From: Brevibacillus antibioticus
GTDB taxonomy: Bacteria; Bacillota; Bacilli; Brevibacillales; Brevibacillaceae
Reading direction: 5' to 3'
Assembly (NCBI RefSeq): GCF_005217615.1
Contig: NZ_SZNK01000001.1
Span: 1,073,501-1,137,500 of the forward strand
DNA: 64,000 nucleotides
Of this stretch, positions 16,674 through 24,741 are shown one piece after another. The position numbers and the translations under genes were made by a program. Within the stretch, counting starts at the first letter, position 1; each line of letters starts with the position of its first letter. A model generated the notes under the pieces. The model was not told the origin of the DNA. It did no database searches and saw only the letters and a program-made list of their open reading frames with translations.

Positions 16674-18218
16674 ATGTACGCATGTAGTTATTCAGGCACG
16701 GTGCTCGGCATAGACGGAATGGTAGTCACTGTAGAAACAGACATAGCAAATGGCTTGCCTCAATTTGATTTGGTCGGACTGGGGGGTTCAGCAGTAAAAG
16801 AAGCGAGAGATCGCGTTCGTGCTGCCTTGCGCAACGCAGGCTACGACTACCCAATGCAGCGGATCACCGTCAACCTAGCACCAGCAGACCAGCGCAAGGA
16901 AGGCTCAGGCTTTGACCTTGCTATTGCGTTTGGTATTTTACTAGCTTCGAAGCAAATGCTCCCTAGACCAGAGAGAATCCTCGTTCTAGGAGAGTTGGCA
17001 TTAGACGGTTCGCTTCGCGCTGTAACGGGCGTACTCCCCATATTGCTAGAAGCCAAACAAGCAGGATTTACCCACGTGATCCTCCCCGAACAAAATGCAG
17101 CGGAAGCACAGCTCGTCGACATTACCGTATTGCCTGCGAGTAATTTGGAAGAGGCAGTGAACTACTGGAAAGAAGGACTTCATAGTAAGAACTCAGAGTT
17201 GATTTTTCCTGAATCGGAGACAGGCAAGACAAATAAAAACCAACTGCCCTCAGACTTCGCCAATGTTTACGGACAGCAATTTGTAAAACGTGGCTTGGAG
17301 ATTGCAGCAGCTGGATTTCATAATGTGATATTGGTGGGGCCACCAGGCTCAGGGAAAACTCTTTTAGCTACTTGCCTGCCTGGTATCATGCCGAACATGA
17401 CTATTCATGAATCGTACGAAGTGACAAAAATATACAGTATTGCTGGTCAATTGAAGCGGGAGAGTGGGCTTGTCGAGGAGAGACCTTTTCGTGCACCGCA
17501 CCATACGATTACCGCTACTGCACTGATTGGCGGTGGTGCACAAATCCCGCGTCCAGGAGAGTGTAGCTTGTCTCACGGTGGTATCCTTTTCCTTGATGAG
17601 ATGCCCGAGTTTTCTCGGCATGTATTAGAGGTACTGCGCCAGCCGCTGGAATCAGGGGTTGTCACGATTGGACGATCTAAGCAGGTTTTTACCTTTCCTG
17701 CTCGGTTTCTGTTAATTGGTTCATGCAATCCGTGCCCTTGCGGATTCTTCGGTACCCGAGAGAAGCAAACCTGCTCATGCTCTCCCCAACAAATCTACAA
17801 GTACCGCTCAAAGCTCTCAGGTCCCTTACTAGACCGCATCGATTTGCACATTGAGGTACCAAGAGTGCCAGTTCAACTTCTTCACAACAGAATAGCAGAG
17901 GAATCCTCAAAGGACATTCAACAGCGTGTAGAACAAGCGAGGGCTGTTCAATGCGAAAGATACCACTATCGCCAAGGATGTCCATTTAACAGTGTGATGA
18001 ATGGCGAAGAGTTGCGCCAATTTGCTCAAATAGATAAGGAAGGGCAAGAGATGCTGCAGTTAGCTTTCGAGACTCTCGGTTTAAGTGCCCGAGCTTACGA
18101 TAGGATAGTCAAAGTAGCAAGAACTATCGCTGATTTAGAGGGCGCTTCCAACGTAGAGGTAGCACATGTAGCTGAAGCGATTCGTTACCGAGCATTGGAT
18201 CGTGGATTACTTTTTTGA
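16674..18218 (+). CDS. comM: ComM/YifB, competence-related AAA+ helicase
   Basis: 514 aa from ATG 16674 after agggggagagg, the usual length. N-terminal ChlI-type domain (about 10-175), then an AAA+ Mg-chelatase-type domain: Walker A 'VILVGPPGSGKTLLATCLPG' near 218-237, Walker B 'GGILFLDEMPEFSRHVLEVL', cysteine-rich 'GSCNPCPCGFFGTREKQTC', arginine-finger region 'SGPLLDRIDLHIEVP', and the C-terminal helical domain. ComM is a hexameric helicase that promotes branch migration during natural transformation. In this window dprA, which also serves transformation, is 9 kb downstream. Its first 219 codons are duplicated upstream, so its present 5' end and promoter may have come from inserted DNA. Confidence 0.95.
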   Translation: MYACSYSGTVLGIDGMVVTVETDIANGLPQFDLVGLGGSAVKEARDRVRAALRNAGYDYPMQRITVNLAPADQRKEGSGFDLAIAFGILLASKQMLPRPERILVLGELALDGSLRAVTGVLPILLEAKQAGFTHVILPEQNAAEAQLVDITVLPASNLEEAVNYWKEGLHSKNSELIFPESETGKTNKNQLPSDFANVYGQQFVKRGLEIAAAGFHNVILVGPPGSGKTLLATCLPGIMPNMTIHESYEVTKIYSIAGQLKRESGLVEERPFRAPHHTITATALIGGGAQIPRPGECSLSHGGILFLDEMPEFSRHVLEVLRQPLESGVVTIGRSKQVFTFPARFLLIGSCNPCPCGFFGTREKQTCSCSPQQIYKYRSKLSGPLLDRIDLHIEVPRVPVQLLHNRIAEESSKDIQQRVEQARAVQCERYHYRQGCPFNSVMNGEELRQFAQIDKEGQEMLQLAFETLGLSARAYDRIVKVARTIADLEGASNVEVAHVAEAIRYRALDRGLLF

Positions 18219-18258
18219 TATGTTTTCATTATTGTTCATCTAGGCAAGGACTGTAGAT

Positions 18259-18540
18259 ATGGAAAGAGACTCTCTAATTGGCAAGGGTAGGAACATAAGT
18301 AAAGAAACGAGTATAGATCGTGTTAAAGAATGGAATGCACAAATCCGAAAAGGCGATCAAGAAGTTATTTCAGAAAGTCTAGCTGCTAAGGCGATCCCGT
18401 AACCTTTTGAAGCTACATCTCCTATGGAAAACTATAAAGATGGAGCTATTGAGACTCTTAAGAAACAGAACCCGGGAATTGAGATACAAAAAGCTTCTAT
18501 TCTTATCAAAGTGAAAAGCTCCTTTAAAATTTTGAAATGA
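18259..18540 (+). pseudogene. Small hypothetical gene with one nonsense codon
   Basis: ATG 18259 opens a 93-codon frame ending at TGA 18538 and interrupted by TAA at 18400. The sequence 'RVKEWNAQIRKGDQEVISES' and 'GAIETLKKQNPGIEIQKAS' looks coding, helical and charged. Family not recognised. It lies 40 bp after comM. Confidence 0.45.
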
Positions 18541-18599
18541 TTTATTGTTTTCGTACGATACCTGATAAGAAAAGTCCCCTTGACAATAAGAGAACTTTC

Positions 18600-18713
18600 T
18601 TTAATGGGCAGCGAGCTAAGTCAGAAGTAGTGAGAACGATTGCAAAATTAGATGGGGCTTCCTATGTAGAATTCGGATATGTTGCGGATGCGACTCGATT
18701 TGGCTTTCATTAG
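18600..18713 (+). pseudogene. Degraded comM 3'-end remnant
   Basis: The frame from about 18606 reads 'GQRAKSEVVRTIAKLDGASY' then 'VEFGYVADATRFGFH' and TAG. It aligns with the C-terminus of the intact ComM ('VKVARTIADLEGASNVEVAH', 'VAEAIRY'): RTIA, L, GAS, VE, VA, A and R are kept in register. It is a diverged second copy of the comM 3' end, about 400 bp after the intact gene. Confidence 0.7.
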
Positions 18714-18923
18714 AATGTGCTCACTTTAATGTTTCGATGCACAGCTTGTTGCTATGCTGCATGGTCACGTCGGTAAAGATGACAACGCTTATCCAAATGT
18801 CAAATAGTCAAATTTTCGAGGAAAATCCTTTAGTCTGCATGCGCCTATAAATGAAAGCAGCACATACAGACTAACGACTTCACTACCAAGTAAGTAACAG
18901 TAAGTACTTTTTAAACATAGCCC

Positions 18924-19337
18924 CTATACAACCGTAACAACATAAAACACAAACTCCCCACATTCCCCACTATCCCATGGCCGACAATACTTCACTGAAA
19001 TCGATGTCATTCCTCGCCGCAAAGCCTGAAAGGACATCACCTGATGCCCCTCTTGCCCAATACGAGCTGGCGATGGTGGAGGAACAAAATGATTCGCATG
19101 CAACGATAAAAAGCGAGCATCTACGGGATTAGACAAGTCCCACTGGTAGCCTGTAGAGGGATTTGCTACTAGCGTAATCGTGAACAAGTGGCCTTCTTGC
19201 ACTTGCAGTGTATACGTTGAGGTCTTGACCACTGACCTTCCTCCCTTTGAATAAAGTCGATACCCATTTTCCATACCATATGAAGAAAGCTTGATCGCTG
19301 CTAACGACGAAACAAGCAGTAGAAATTTTATTTTCAT
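18924..19337 (-). CDS. Secreted I42-family (chagasin-type) protease inhibitor
   Basis: 137 aa from ATG 19337. N-terminal signal-like segment ('IKFLLLVSSLAAIKLSS'). The mature part shows the chagasin signature: 'FTITLVANPSTGYQWDL' (the NPSTGY loop), 'RIGQEGHQVMSFQALRRGMT' (second loop) and 'VKYCRPWDSGECGEFVF' (third loop, RPW). The I42 family inhibits papain-type cysteine proteases by inserting these loops in the active site. Probably exported or cell-surface. It is a single gene without obvious operon partners. Confidence 0.8.
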   Translation of the reverse strand: MKIKFLLLVSSLAAIKLSSYGMENGYRLYSKGGRSVVKTSTYTLQVQEGHLFTITLVANPSTGYQWDLSNPVDARFLSLHANHFVPPPSPARIGQEGHQVMSFQALRRGMTSISVKYCRPWDSGECGEFVFYVVTVV

Positions 19338-19723
19338 TTATATAATGCGATTCAGAATGGTTAACAAGTTGTGGAATTACTTGATACATCTATATTCGTG
19401 AAAATATAACGATGAGAAATAACCATTATACGTACCATGTTCCTAATTAATTTGAAGCAATTAGTATGATTTGGAAAGGAATATGCAAAATGTTGGCGAA
19501 TAAGTAGGGACAAAGACATATATTGTCGAAATGTCTGTTGATATTTGTAATCTTTATTACCTAGTTATTGCGTTGTGACTAGAAGTATCCTAAAGAGAGC
19601 GGAATCTCTTTTGCTCGCTTGCATGTAGGTACATTTCCCAGCACTTCCCTGGCGCTGAATATCTCGCTTGGAAGAAGCTTTTTCTTTGTGTTCATACTTG
19701 CTAGGAAAGGGAAAGGAAAATTG
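19338..19723 (+). other. Intergenic stretch between divergent genes
   Basis: It holds no gene that I can support. A weak hairpin with T-run (aagaga..tctctttt, about 19593-19615) is followed by gcttgcat, as in the two repeated terminator units at 8880 and 14357. Promoters of the two divergent genes must lie here. Confidence 0.4.
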
Positions 19724-20446
19724 ATGGAGAGCATTGCAGAATTATTTAAGAAAAAAGAGTACTACCACGCATTTCAACCAATTTGTCAACTTCCTGAGAA
19801 AAGTAGGATAGGGTATGAAGTATTACTTCGCAGTAAAGCGGGGATCCATCCAGAGGCATTGTTTTCTTTGGCGAAGGAAAACAAAATGCTGCCAGAACTT
19901 GACGCCCATTCCCTGCATTATGCGCTCTTGACTTTTTTTCATTCGTCGATTGAACACAAAAACGAGCTTTTATTTGTGAATATTTTTCCTTCTACCTTAA
20001 CAGAAGACACATTTCCTGGCTTTATTCAAAAGATCGCTCGTTCCTTCCGTCCCTTTTTAAACCAAATCGTTTTGGAGATCAACGAATCGATTATGGAAGG
20101 GGAATGCTGGAGCGAACCCATTTTTACAAGACGTATAGCTGAATTGAAAAAGCTGGGGTTTCTAATTGCGTTGGATGATGTCGGAGATGGAGCAAACATA
20201 TTCAGTAAAATTGAAGATATTTCGCCTGATTACATCAAGATTGATCGCTTTTTTTCGCAAGAGCTCTCGAGTTCATTAGAAAAGCAAAAGACTGTAAAAT
20301 TGTTTGTCGATTTTTGCAAAGAGGCACCTCAACTCATTCTCGAAGGAGTTGAAGAAGAAGAGGATTTTGCTTGCGCTTCTTTATTGGGCGTTGCAATCGG
20401 CCAGGGTTACTTATTTGGTAAACCAGGCAGATTAGCGGGCGAATAA
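19724..20446 (+). CDS. EAL-domain cyclic-di-GMP phosphodiesterase
   Basis: 240 aa from ATG 19724 (MESIAELFKKKEYY); the frame is open further upstream but without a start signal. Almost the whole protein is an EAL domain: 'GYEVLLRSK' (the EAL position), 'LFVNIFPSTL' (metal Asn), 'IVLEINES' (Glu), 'LIALDDVGDG' (DDFG-like), 'DYIKIDRFF' (Lys-Asp), 'LILEGVEEEE' (Glu) and 'GQGYLFGKP' (Gln). The main metal and catalytic residues look present, so it may hydrolyse c-di-GMP in the cytoplasm. The EVLLR and DDVG variants leave some doubt. Next gene 29 bp downstream. Confidence 0.85.
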   Translation: MESIAELFKKKEYYHAFQPICQLPEKSRIGYEVLLRSKAGIHPEALFSLAKENKMLPELDAHSLHYALLTFFHSSIEHKNELLFVNIFPSTLTEDTFPGFIQKIARSFRPFLNQIVLEINESIMEGECWSEPIFTRRIAELKKLGFLIALDDVGDGANIFSKIEDISPDYIKIDRFFSQELSSSLEKQKTVKLFVDFCKEAPQLILEGVEEEEDFACASLLGVAIGQGYLFGKPGRLAGE

Positions 20447-20475
20447 GAGGGCAATGCAGAATTGGAGGAATTTTT

Positions 20476-20832
20476 ATGGCCAGTGATAACAACGTATATT
20501 CTCGGAAAGCAACGCTTTCCTTAAAAATATCCGAGTTTGAAGTCCCTCCGATGCAGGATCTGTTGATCATCGGACGGAAAGCACCAATTGGTCCTGAGGC
20601 TGTAAGGAGAATGGCGGATGCACTGTCCCCAGAACAATTTACTTTACTGAAGATGAATCATCCGAAGATTGAGGCAGTCTTGTTAAGAAATACTCTTTTG
20701 CAAATGATTGATGAAAAATTATTGATGAAAATCATTCTGGAAGAGGCAGAGCGTATGATTAGCGACTCCATGGTTCTGCGATCTGAATTGAAAATAGCAT
20801 TGTCCGTTCAACGAGAGGTGGACCTATTATGA
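20476..20832 (+). CDS. Hypothetical protein of c-di-GMP operon
   Basis: 118 aa from ATG 20476, after ggaggaattttt. Mostly helical, with 'PPMQDLLIIGRKAPIGPEAV' and a long helical tail ('LQMIDEKLLMKIILEEAERM'). No family recognised. The stop overlaps the next start (ATGA at 20829), so it is translationally coupled to the CBS-GGDEF protein and may be a partner or regulator of it. Confidence 0.65.
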   Translation: MASDNNVYSRKATLSLKISEFEVPPMQDLLIIGRKAPIGPEAVRRMADALSPEQFTLLKMNHPKIEAVLLRNTLLQMIDEKLLMKIILEEAERMISDSMVLRSELKIALSVQREVDLL

Positions 20833-21641
20833 ACATCTCCGACATCATGACGACGACGATTTGTACCATCACCTCTGACAAAAGTGTCTCTTATGCGGCG
20901 GAGCGAATGAACGAATCTCATGTTGATTCGTTAGTTGTCATGGATCACGGAGAGGTACTGGGAATGGTTACGACGAGAGACGTGCTGTCTGCTCATCCTA
21001 ATCGAATCGTTGCCGATGCCATGAGCAGTCAGCCGTTTTACCTGTCTGCCAATCACAATGTTTGGGAGGCCTATCACGCGCTTCATCAAGAACAAAATGG
21101 CCTGGCTTTGGTCATGCAAGAGGATCAACTGATTGGATTCATCACAAAAGAAATCGTAGAGATGAAAATAGCAGAATATCGAGACCCATTATCGGGTTTG
21201 TATCGCGCTCCCTACATCCAGTTTATTGGGGAAAGTTTTTTAAAGGAGCGTAAACCTTTCCATTTGCTTTTTATCGATTTGAACGACTTTGGCCGAATTA
21301 ATAAGCTGCATGGCCATCCATTCGGGGATGATGTCATCCGCACCTATTCATCGGTTCTCTCTTCTTTGGTTGAAGAACAGGGAGATTACTTATGTCGTTA
21401 TGCAGGGGACGAGTTTGTTTTGATCTCTACGATTTCCGATGAACAGATTCAGGAATACATTACGCTTATTACACGTCCAACAAACGTTCTGGATATCTTT
21501 GTATCTGCAGCAGTTGGCCATGTGAACGGGTACCAAACACCAGACTTCTTCACTAGATCCTGGCGGGAATTAATCGCTGAAGCAAGCCTAGGCTCCTCAG
21601 CTGCCAAATTATCCAAAACAATTACTTCCACAGTGGGATAG
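20829..21641 (+). CDS. CBS-pair protein with degenerate GGDEF domain
   Basis: 270 aa. Residues 1-112 are two CBS motifs ('ISDIMTTTICTITSDKSVSY', 'SLVVMDHGEVLGMVTTRDVL', 'LALVMQEDQLIGFITKEIVE') that usually bind adenine nucleotides. Residues about 118-265 form a GGDEF domain: 'DPLSGLYRAPYIQ', 'FHLLFIDLNDFGRINKLHGH', 'GDDVIRTY', and active-site loop 'RYAGDEFVLI', with AGDEF instead of GGDEF. AGDEF enzymes can be active, so diguanylate cyclase activity is possible. I infer nucleotide-controlled c-di-GMP signalling together with the EAL protein. Confidence 0.85.
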   Translation: MNISDIMTTTICTITSDKSVSYAAERMNESHVDSLVVMDHGEVLGMVTTRDVLSAHPNRIVADAMSSQPFYLSANHNVWEAYHALHQEQNGLALVMQEDQLIGFITKEIVEMKIAEYRDPLSGLYRAPYIQFIGESFLKERKPFHLLFIDLNDFGRINKLHGHPFGDDVIRTYSSVLSSLVEEQGDYLCRYAGDEFVLISTISDEQIQEYITLITRPTNVLDIFVSAAVGHVNGYQTPDFFTRSWRELIAEASLGSSAAKLSKTITSTVG

Positions 21642-21763
21642 GAATCGAATAGTTTGCTAGTAATGCGCATACACTTTTGGACAAGTTAGATCTTTCTTTG
21701 CAACCGATTATTTTATGGTACGTAATACATATTGTGAATAGATCGATATGAGGAGGCAATGAC

Positions 21764-22078
21764 ATGATTGTAACTACTACCAGCATGATCCAAGGAAAAG
21801 AAGTCGAACAGTATTTGGATATCGTCAGCGGAGAGGTAATCATGGGTGCAAACGTAGTCCGTGACTTTCTCGCAGGAATTACGGACATCATCGGAGGCAG
21901 AAGTGGCTCGTATGAGAGTAAGCTCGCAGAAGGGCGTGAACTGGCCTTGCGTGAAATGAAAGAAAAAGCACGGGCATTAGGTGCAAACGCAGTGATTGGG
22001 GTTGATCTCGACTTCGAAACATTGCGGGAAGGTATGATGATGGTTATTGCTACAGGCACAGCTGTCCGTGTAAAGTAA
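21764..22078 (+). CDS. YbjQ family (UPF0145) protein
   Basis: 104 aa from ATG 21764 after atgaggaggcaatgac. Full-length YbjQ/DUF74 protein: '[20 protein letters not shown]', '[20 protein letters not shown]', '[17 protein letters not shown]', and '[14 protein letters not shown]'. Members form small pentameric rings; their role is unclear and sometimes annotated as heavy-metal binding. It is followed by a terminator. Confidence 0.9.
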   Translation: MIVTTTSMIQGKEVEQYLDIVSGEVIMGANVVRDFLAGITDIIGGRSGSYESKLAEGRELALREMKEKARALGANAVIGVDLDFETLREGMMMVIATGTAVRVK

Positions 22079-22107
22079 GCCGGTAAATCACCCGGCTTTC
22101 TTTTTTT
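22077..22107 (+). terminator. Intrinsic terminator
   Basis: Stem aagccgg / ccggctt starting inside the stop of the ybjQ-like gene, then a C and a run of eight T. Confidence 0.85.
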
Positions 22108-22151
22108 ACCGAAAGCGGGTTCTTATACATAGCAAGCAAGGAGAAGTGAGC

Positions 22152-22490
22152 ATGCAGGTACAAAAAACTCTTCAGGATTTATCGAATAGAATAAACGCTC
22201 AGCCACAAGGGATCGCTGGATTACATGCGGTTTACCATTTTGTCCTAAGTGGAGAAGAGGGTGGCACCTATGAGGTGGTTTTTGCCGATAATCAAGCGGA
22301 CTATACGATGGTTGTGACAAGGGAAGCGGGCTGCAAGCTGGAGTTGTCTGATAAAGATTTTATTAAGCTTGTAGAGGGACGCTTGAATCCCACAGTTGCT
22401 TTGGTAACGGGCAAGCTGAAGATTAGCGGACAAATGGGACTTTCATTTAAATTACAAACAATATTGCATCACTATCAATTGCAAAAATAA
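22152..22490 (+). CDS. SCP2-like sterol-binding domain protein
   Basis: 112 aa from ATG 22152, 7 nt after aaggag; a GTG at 22146 is also in frame but closer to the site. The sequence follows the SCP2 fold: 'HAVYHFVLSGEEGGTYEVVF', 'DYTMVVTREAGCKLELSDKD', 'LVEGRLNPTVALVTGKLKIS', 'GQMGLSFKLQTIL'. Such proteins bind lipids or acyl chains in a hydrophobic tunnel. Its ligand is unknown. Single gene. Confidence 0.85.
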   Translation: MQVQKTLQDLSNRINAQPQGIAGLHAVYHFVLSGEEGGTYEVVFADNQADYTMVVTREAGCKLELSDKDFIKLVEGRLNPTVALVTGKLKISGQMGLSFKLQTILHHYQLQK

Positions 22491-22574
22491 CGAAAAAACT
22501 AGTCAATTCTTAAAAAGTTGCGTTAAAATATGACCAAACAATGACACCTACTCTAACACAAAACGAGGGGAAAC

Positions 22575-23468
22575 ATGCGCCATATTTGTTCATTGATAGC
22601 GATGGTAAGCCAACTGGAAGAACAATCTGTGCGTTTTGATTTTTACCAAGAAATCAGACGACGCAAGCCAGAACGTCAGATATTAAAGCATGATGTACGA
22701 TTACCGCGACATTATTTCGATTATTTAATTCATTCAGGAGTATTGGAAGTGGAAACAGATGCCCCTTATCAGCCGGGGAAGATCATGCCTGCTTCCATCG
22801 GTATGAACATACGCTCGCTCGGTGGGAATGTATTGTTCGACATGTGTTTTGCTCCGCAAACATATAAATTGTGGCAAAACACAGATGCAAGCATAGAAGA
22901 CCTTTCTTTACCTGCTGATATATTTGAAGAATATGTCTATCGTTTAGGCGCCATCAGTCGTTTTCGCTATTTAGGCCGAATTGATGATCCCGTAACAGCA
23001 ACAAAACTTGGTGAGAATGACATGATTGAATTCAAACGCGACTTTCTTTATTCGAAGGCGGGAATTATTAAGTCTATTGTGGCGTTTGCGAATTCAAACA
23101 ACGGGAATTTATTTTTAGGCATTACAGATGAGGGGACAGTGTGCGGGATTGATCATGAGATCGAGCAGTATGGAGACCCGGACAAATACATTCTTGCCAT
23201 TACACAATACATCCAAGATAAGACGTCACCGTTTGTGACTCCATTTCCCAAAATTTCGTTGAAAAAGATTGAAGGGAAAACAGTGGTAGCTATCTTTGTA
23301 GAAGCCTCATCTGATTTGATCTGTGGTTTGGACAAAAACAATGAAAAGTATGTAGTGATTCGTACAAACAATCGCTCCGTTATCGTGAAAGATCCGCACC
23401 AAATTGGTGAGATTTACGTGAAACGAAAGCTTGGCAGTGAGATCAGCCGTCGATTGGGACTTCTGTAG
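22575..23468 (+). CDS. AlbA_2 (Schlafen-type) domain protein
   Basis: 297 aa from ATG 22575 after gagggga. N-terminal half (1-145) is not recognised. From about 150 it has an AlbA_2 (formerly AAA_4) domain: 'ENDMIEFKRDFL', 'IIKSIVAFANSNNGNLFLGI', 'TDEGTVCGIDHEIEQY', and 'KTVVAIFVEAS'. This domain occurs in putative nucleic-acid-binding regulators and, in Schlafen proteins, in RNA cleavage; the conserved E-F-K suggests possible metal binding. The next gene's signal peptide begins 31 bp on. Confidence 0.75.
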   Translation: MRHICSLIAMVSQLEEQSVRFDFYQEIRRRKPERQILKHDVRLPRHYFDYLIHSGVLEVETDAPYQPGKIMPASIGMNIRSLGGNVLFDMCFAPQTYKLWQNTDASIEDLSLPADIFEEYVYRLGAISRFRYLGRIDDPVTATKLGENDMIEFKRDFLYSKAGIIKSIVAFANSNNGNLFLGITDEGTVCGIDHEIEQYGDPDKYILAITQYIQDKTSPFVTPFPKISLKKIEGKTVVAIFVEASSDLICGLDKNNEKYVVIRTNNRSVIVKDPHQIGEIYVKRKLGSEISRRLGLL

Positions 23469-23499
23469 TCTTACAGGAACACATGAGGAGGGTTACTGC

Positions 23500-24555
23500 G
23501 TGATATCGTCTTTACGTACGTGTCTACTGGTTATGATGGTGAGTAGCTTGTTCGTCACTGGCTGTGCACAGTCAGGCAAGGTTTCTGATGATATGAAAGA
23601 TCATATCGAGACAGAGCTTGGTGCGGTTGAAAAAGTAACGGTAATGTCAACAGATGGACAGGAAGTATTATTGGACTTGCGCTTGTTTTTGCAAGAACTT
23701 TCCGGACAGGGACAAGATATACAAATATCATCCGAGCCTTTAAAGCAAGAAGATGTACGTTTTACGCTCGTCCTTTATAGGACCCAGCAGGCTCCACTTG
23801 TCGTAACGGTGGGAGAGTCGGCAAGTGAGTTTGGGGGACACACGTATCGTGGAGCGGGTGCCAGCTATTTTTATCAGTGGGTAAACAAGTTAACTGGCAA
23901 AGGAGTGCTCTCACAAAAAATCCAGAGCGTGCGTTTAGCTGCAGAGGACCTTGGGCAAGCGCGCGTGTTGAACGAATTAGAAGCAGAAACCATCAGAAAA
24001 GTAATGGGATCGGCAGTTCCGGAGGTGGACAGTCGCAGCAAGCAGTATCCACTTTACCCGAACTATCGGATGACAATGAATTCTGCTGACAAGCCGATCG
24101 AAGTGGCCATTTTAACGCCGACGCTAATTGCGGTTCCCTTTGGGAGAGAAACGTTTTTCTTTCACGTAGAGGGTAGCCTCTTCTCGCGGTTAACGGAATG
24201 GATGCCGCCAAGCAATCGAAAAGAAGACGGGATTGACCAGTTATTTAAATCTACACGGATTCGCATCACAGCAAATGGCGAAATGAACGTCCAAGACACG
24301 AAGCTGGATGTCACTCAAACGACGATCGAGCAAGGAATCGCCCATCAATCTGTCCGATTGCTAAAAAATGCAGATCCACTAAATGTTCCACCAAAAGAAC
24401 CGGGTCAAAAACAATACGAACTTTATTTTTTGGTGAATGATACAGAACAGAGAATTGAACTATATCCACGTTATTTTAAGTATGAACAAACTTGGTACAA
24501 TCACAATGAACTCGCTAAAATCGAATGGAAATTGCTTCAATCTCTAAGAAAATGA
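23500..24555 (+). CDS. Lipoprotein, unknown function
   Basis: 351 aa from GTG 23500, 7 nt after gaggaggg. I prefer it because it begins the lipoprotein signal 'VISSLRTCLLVMMVSSLFVT' followed by GC (lipobox VTGC). The mature region contains repeated beta-rich blocks, 'VTVGESASEFGGHTYRGAGA' and 'YELYFLVNDTEQRIELYP'. No family recognised. Probably anchored to the outer face of the cell membrane. Same strand as the AlbA_2 gene and likely co-transcribed. Confidence 0.7.
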   Translation: MISSLRTCLLVMMVSSLFVTGCAQSGKVSDDMKDHIETELGAVEKVTVMSTDGQEVLLDLRLFLQELSGQGQDIQISSEPLKQEDVRFTLVLYRTQQAPLVVTVGESASEFGGHTYRGAGASYFYQWVNKLTGKGVLSQKIQSVRLAAEDLGQARVLNELEAETIRKVMGSAVPEVDSRSKQYPLYPNYRMTMNSADKPIEVAILTPTLIAVPFGRETFFFHVEGSLFSRLTEWMPPSNRKEDGIDQLFKSTRIRITANGEMNVQDTKLDVTQTTIEQGIAHQSVRLLKNADPLNVPPKEPGQKQYELYFLVNDTEQRIELYPRYFKYEQTWYNHNELAKIEWKLLQSLRK

Positions 24556-24667
24556 GGAATTTCCTCATGAAATTTCGCATTTCTGGTCACGATAAAAAGA
24601 ACATATTACTACCACTTTTGCAGTTTTTGTCGTAGAATAGGTACGTTGCACTGATAGTGGAGGTTAT

Positions 24668-24700
24668 GACCGGAAAAAGACAGACGTCTTTGAACCGGTC
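24668..24700 (+). promoter_or_regulatory. Two-part hairpin in the sucC leader
   Basis: Nested inverted repeats: outer gaccgg / ccggtc and inner aaagac / gtcttt. It lies 41 bp before the sucC start and is not followed by a T-run, so it is not a plain terminator. It may affect sucC mRNA stability or translation, or be a protein site. Confidence 0.55.
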
Positions 24701-24741
24701 TAAAAGCCTGCCGATCTTTATCTGCCATAGGAGGATGGAGA

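Larger units (their letters stand above)
16307..17329 (+). repeat. Direct repeat, copy B (barstar end to mid-comM)
   Basis: Counterpart of 5091-6112. It begins with the last 14 codons of barstar (RYTNEIFTV readable, stop lost), continues through a decayed copy of the minus-strand 67-codon gene and joins the intact comM. Copies A and B start 11.2 kb apart. Confidence 0.9.
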
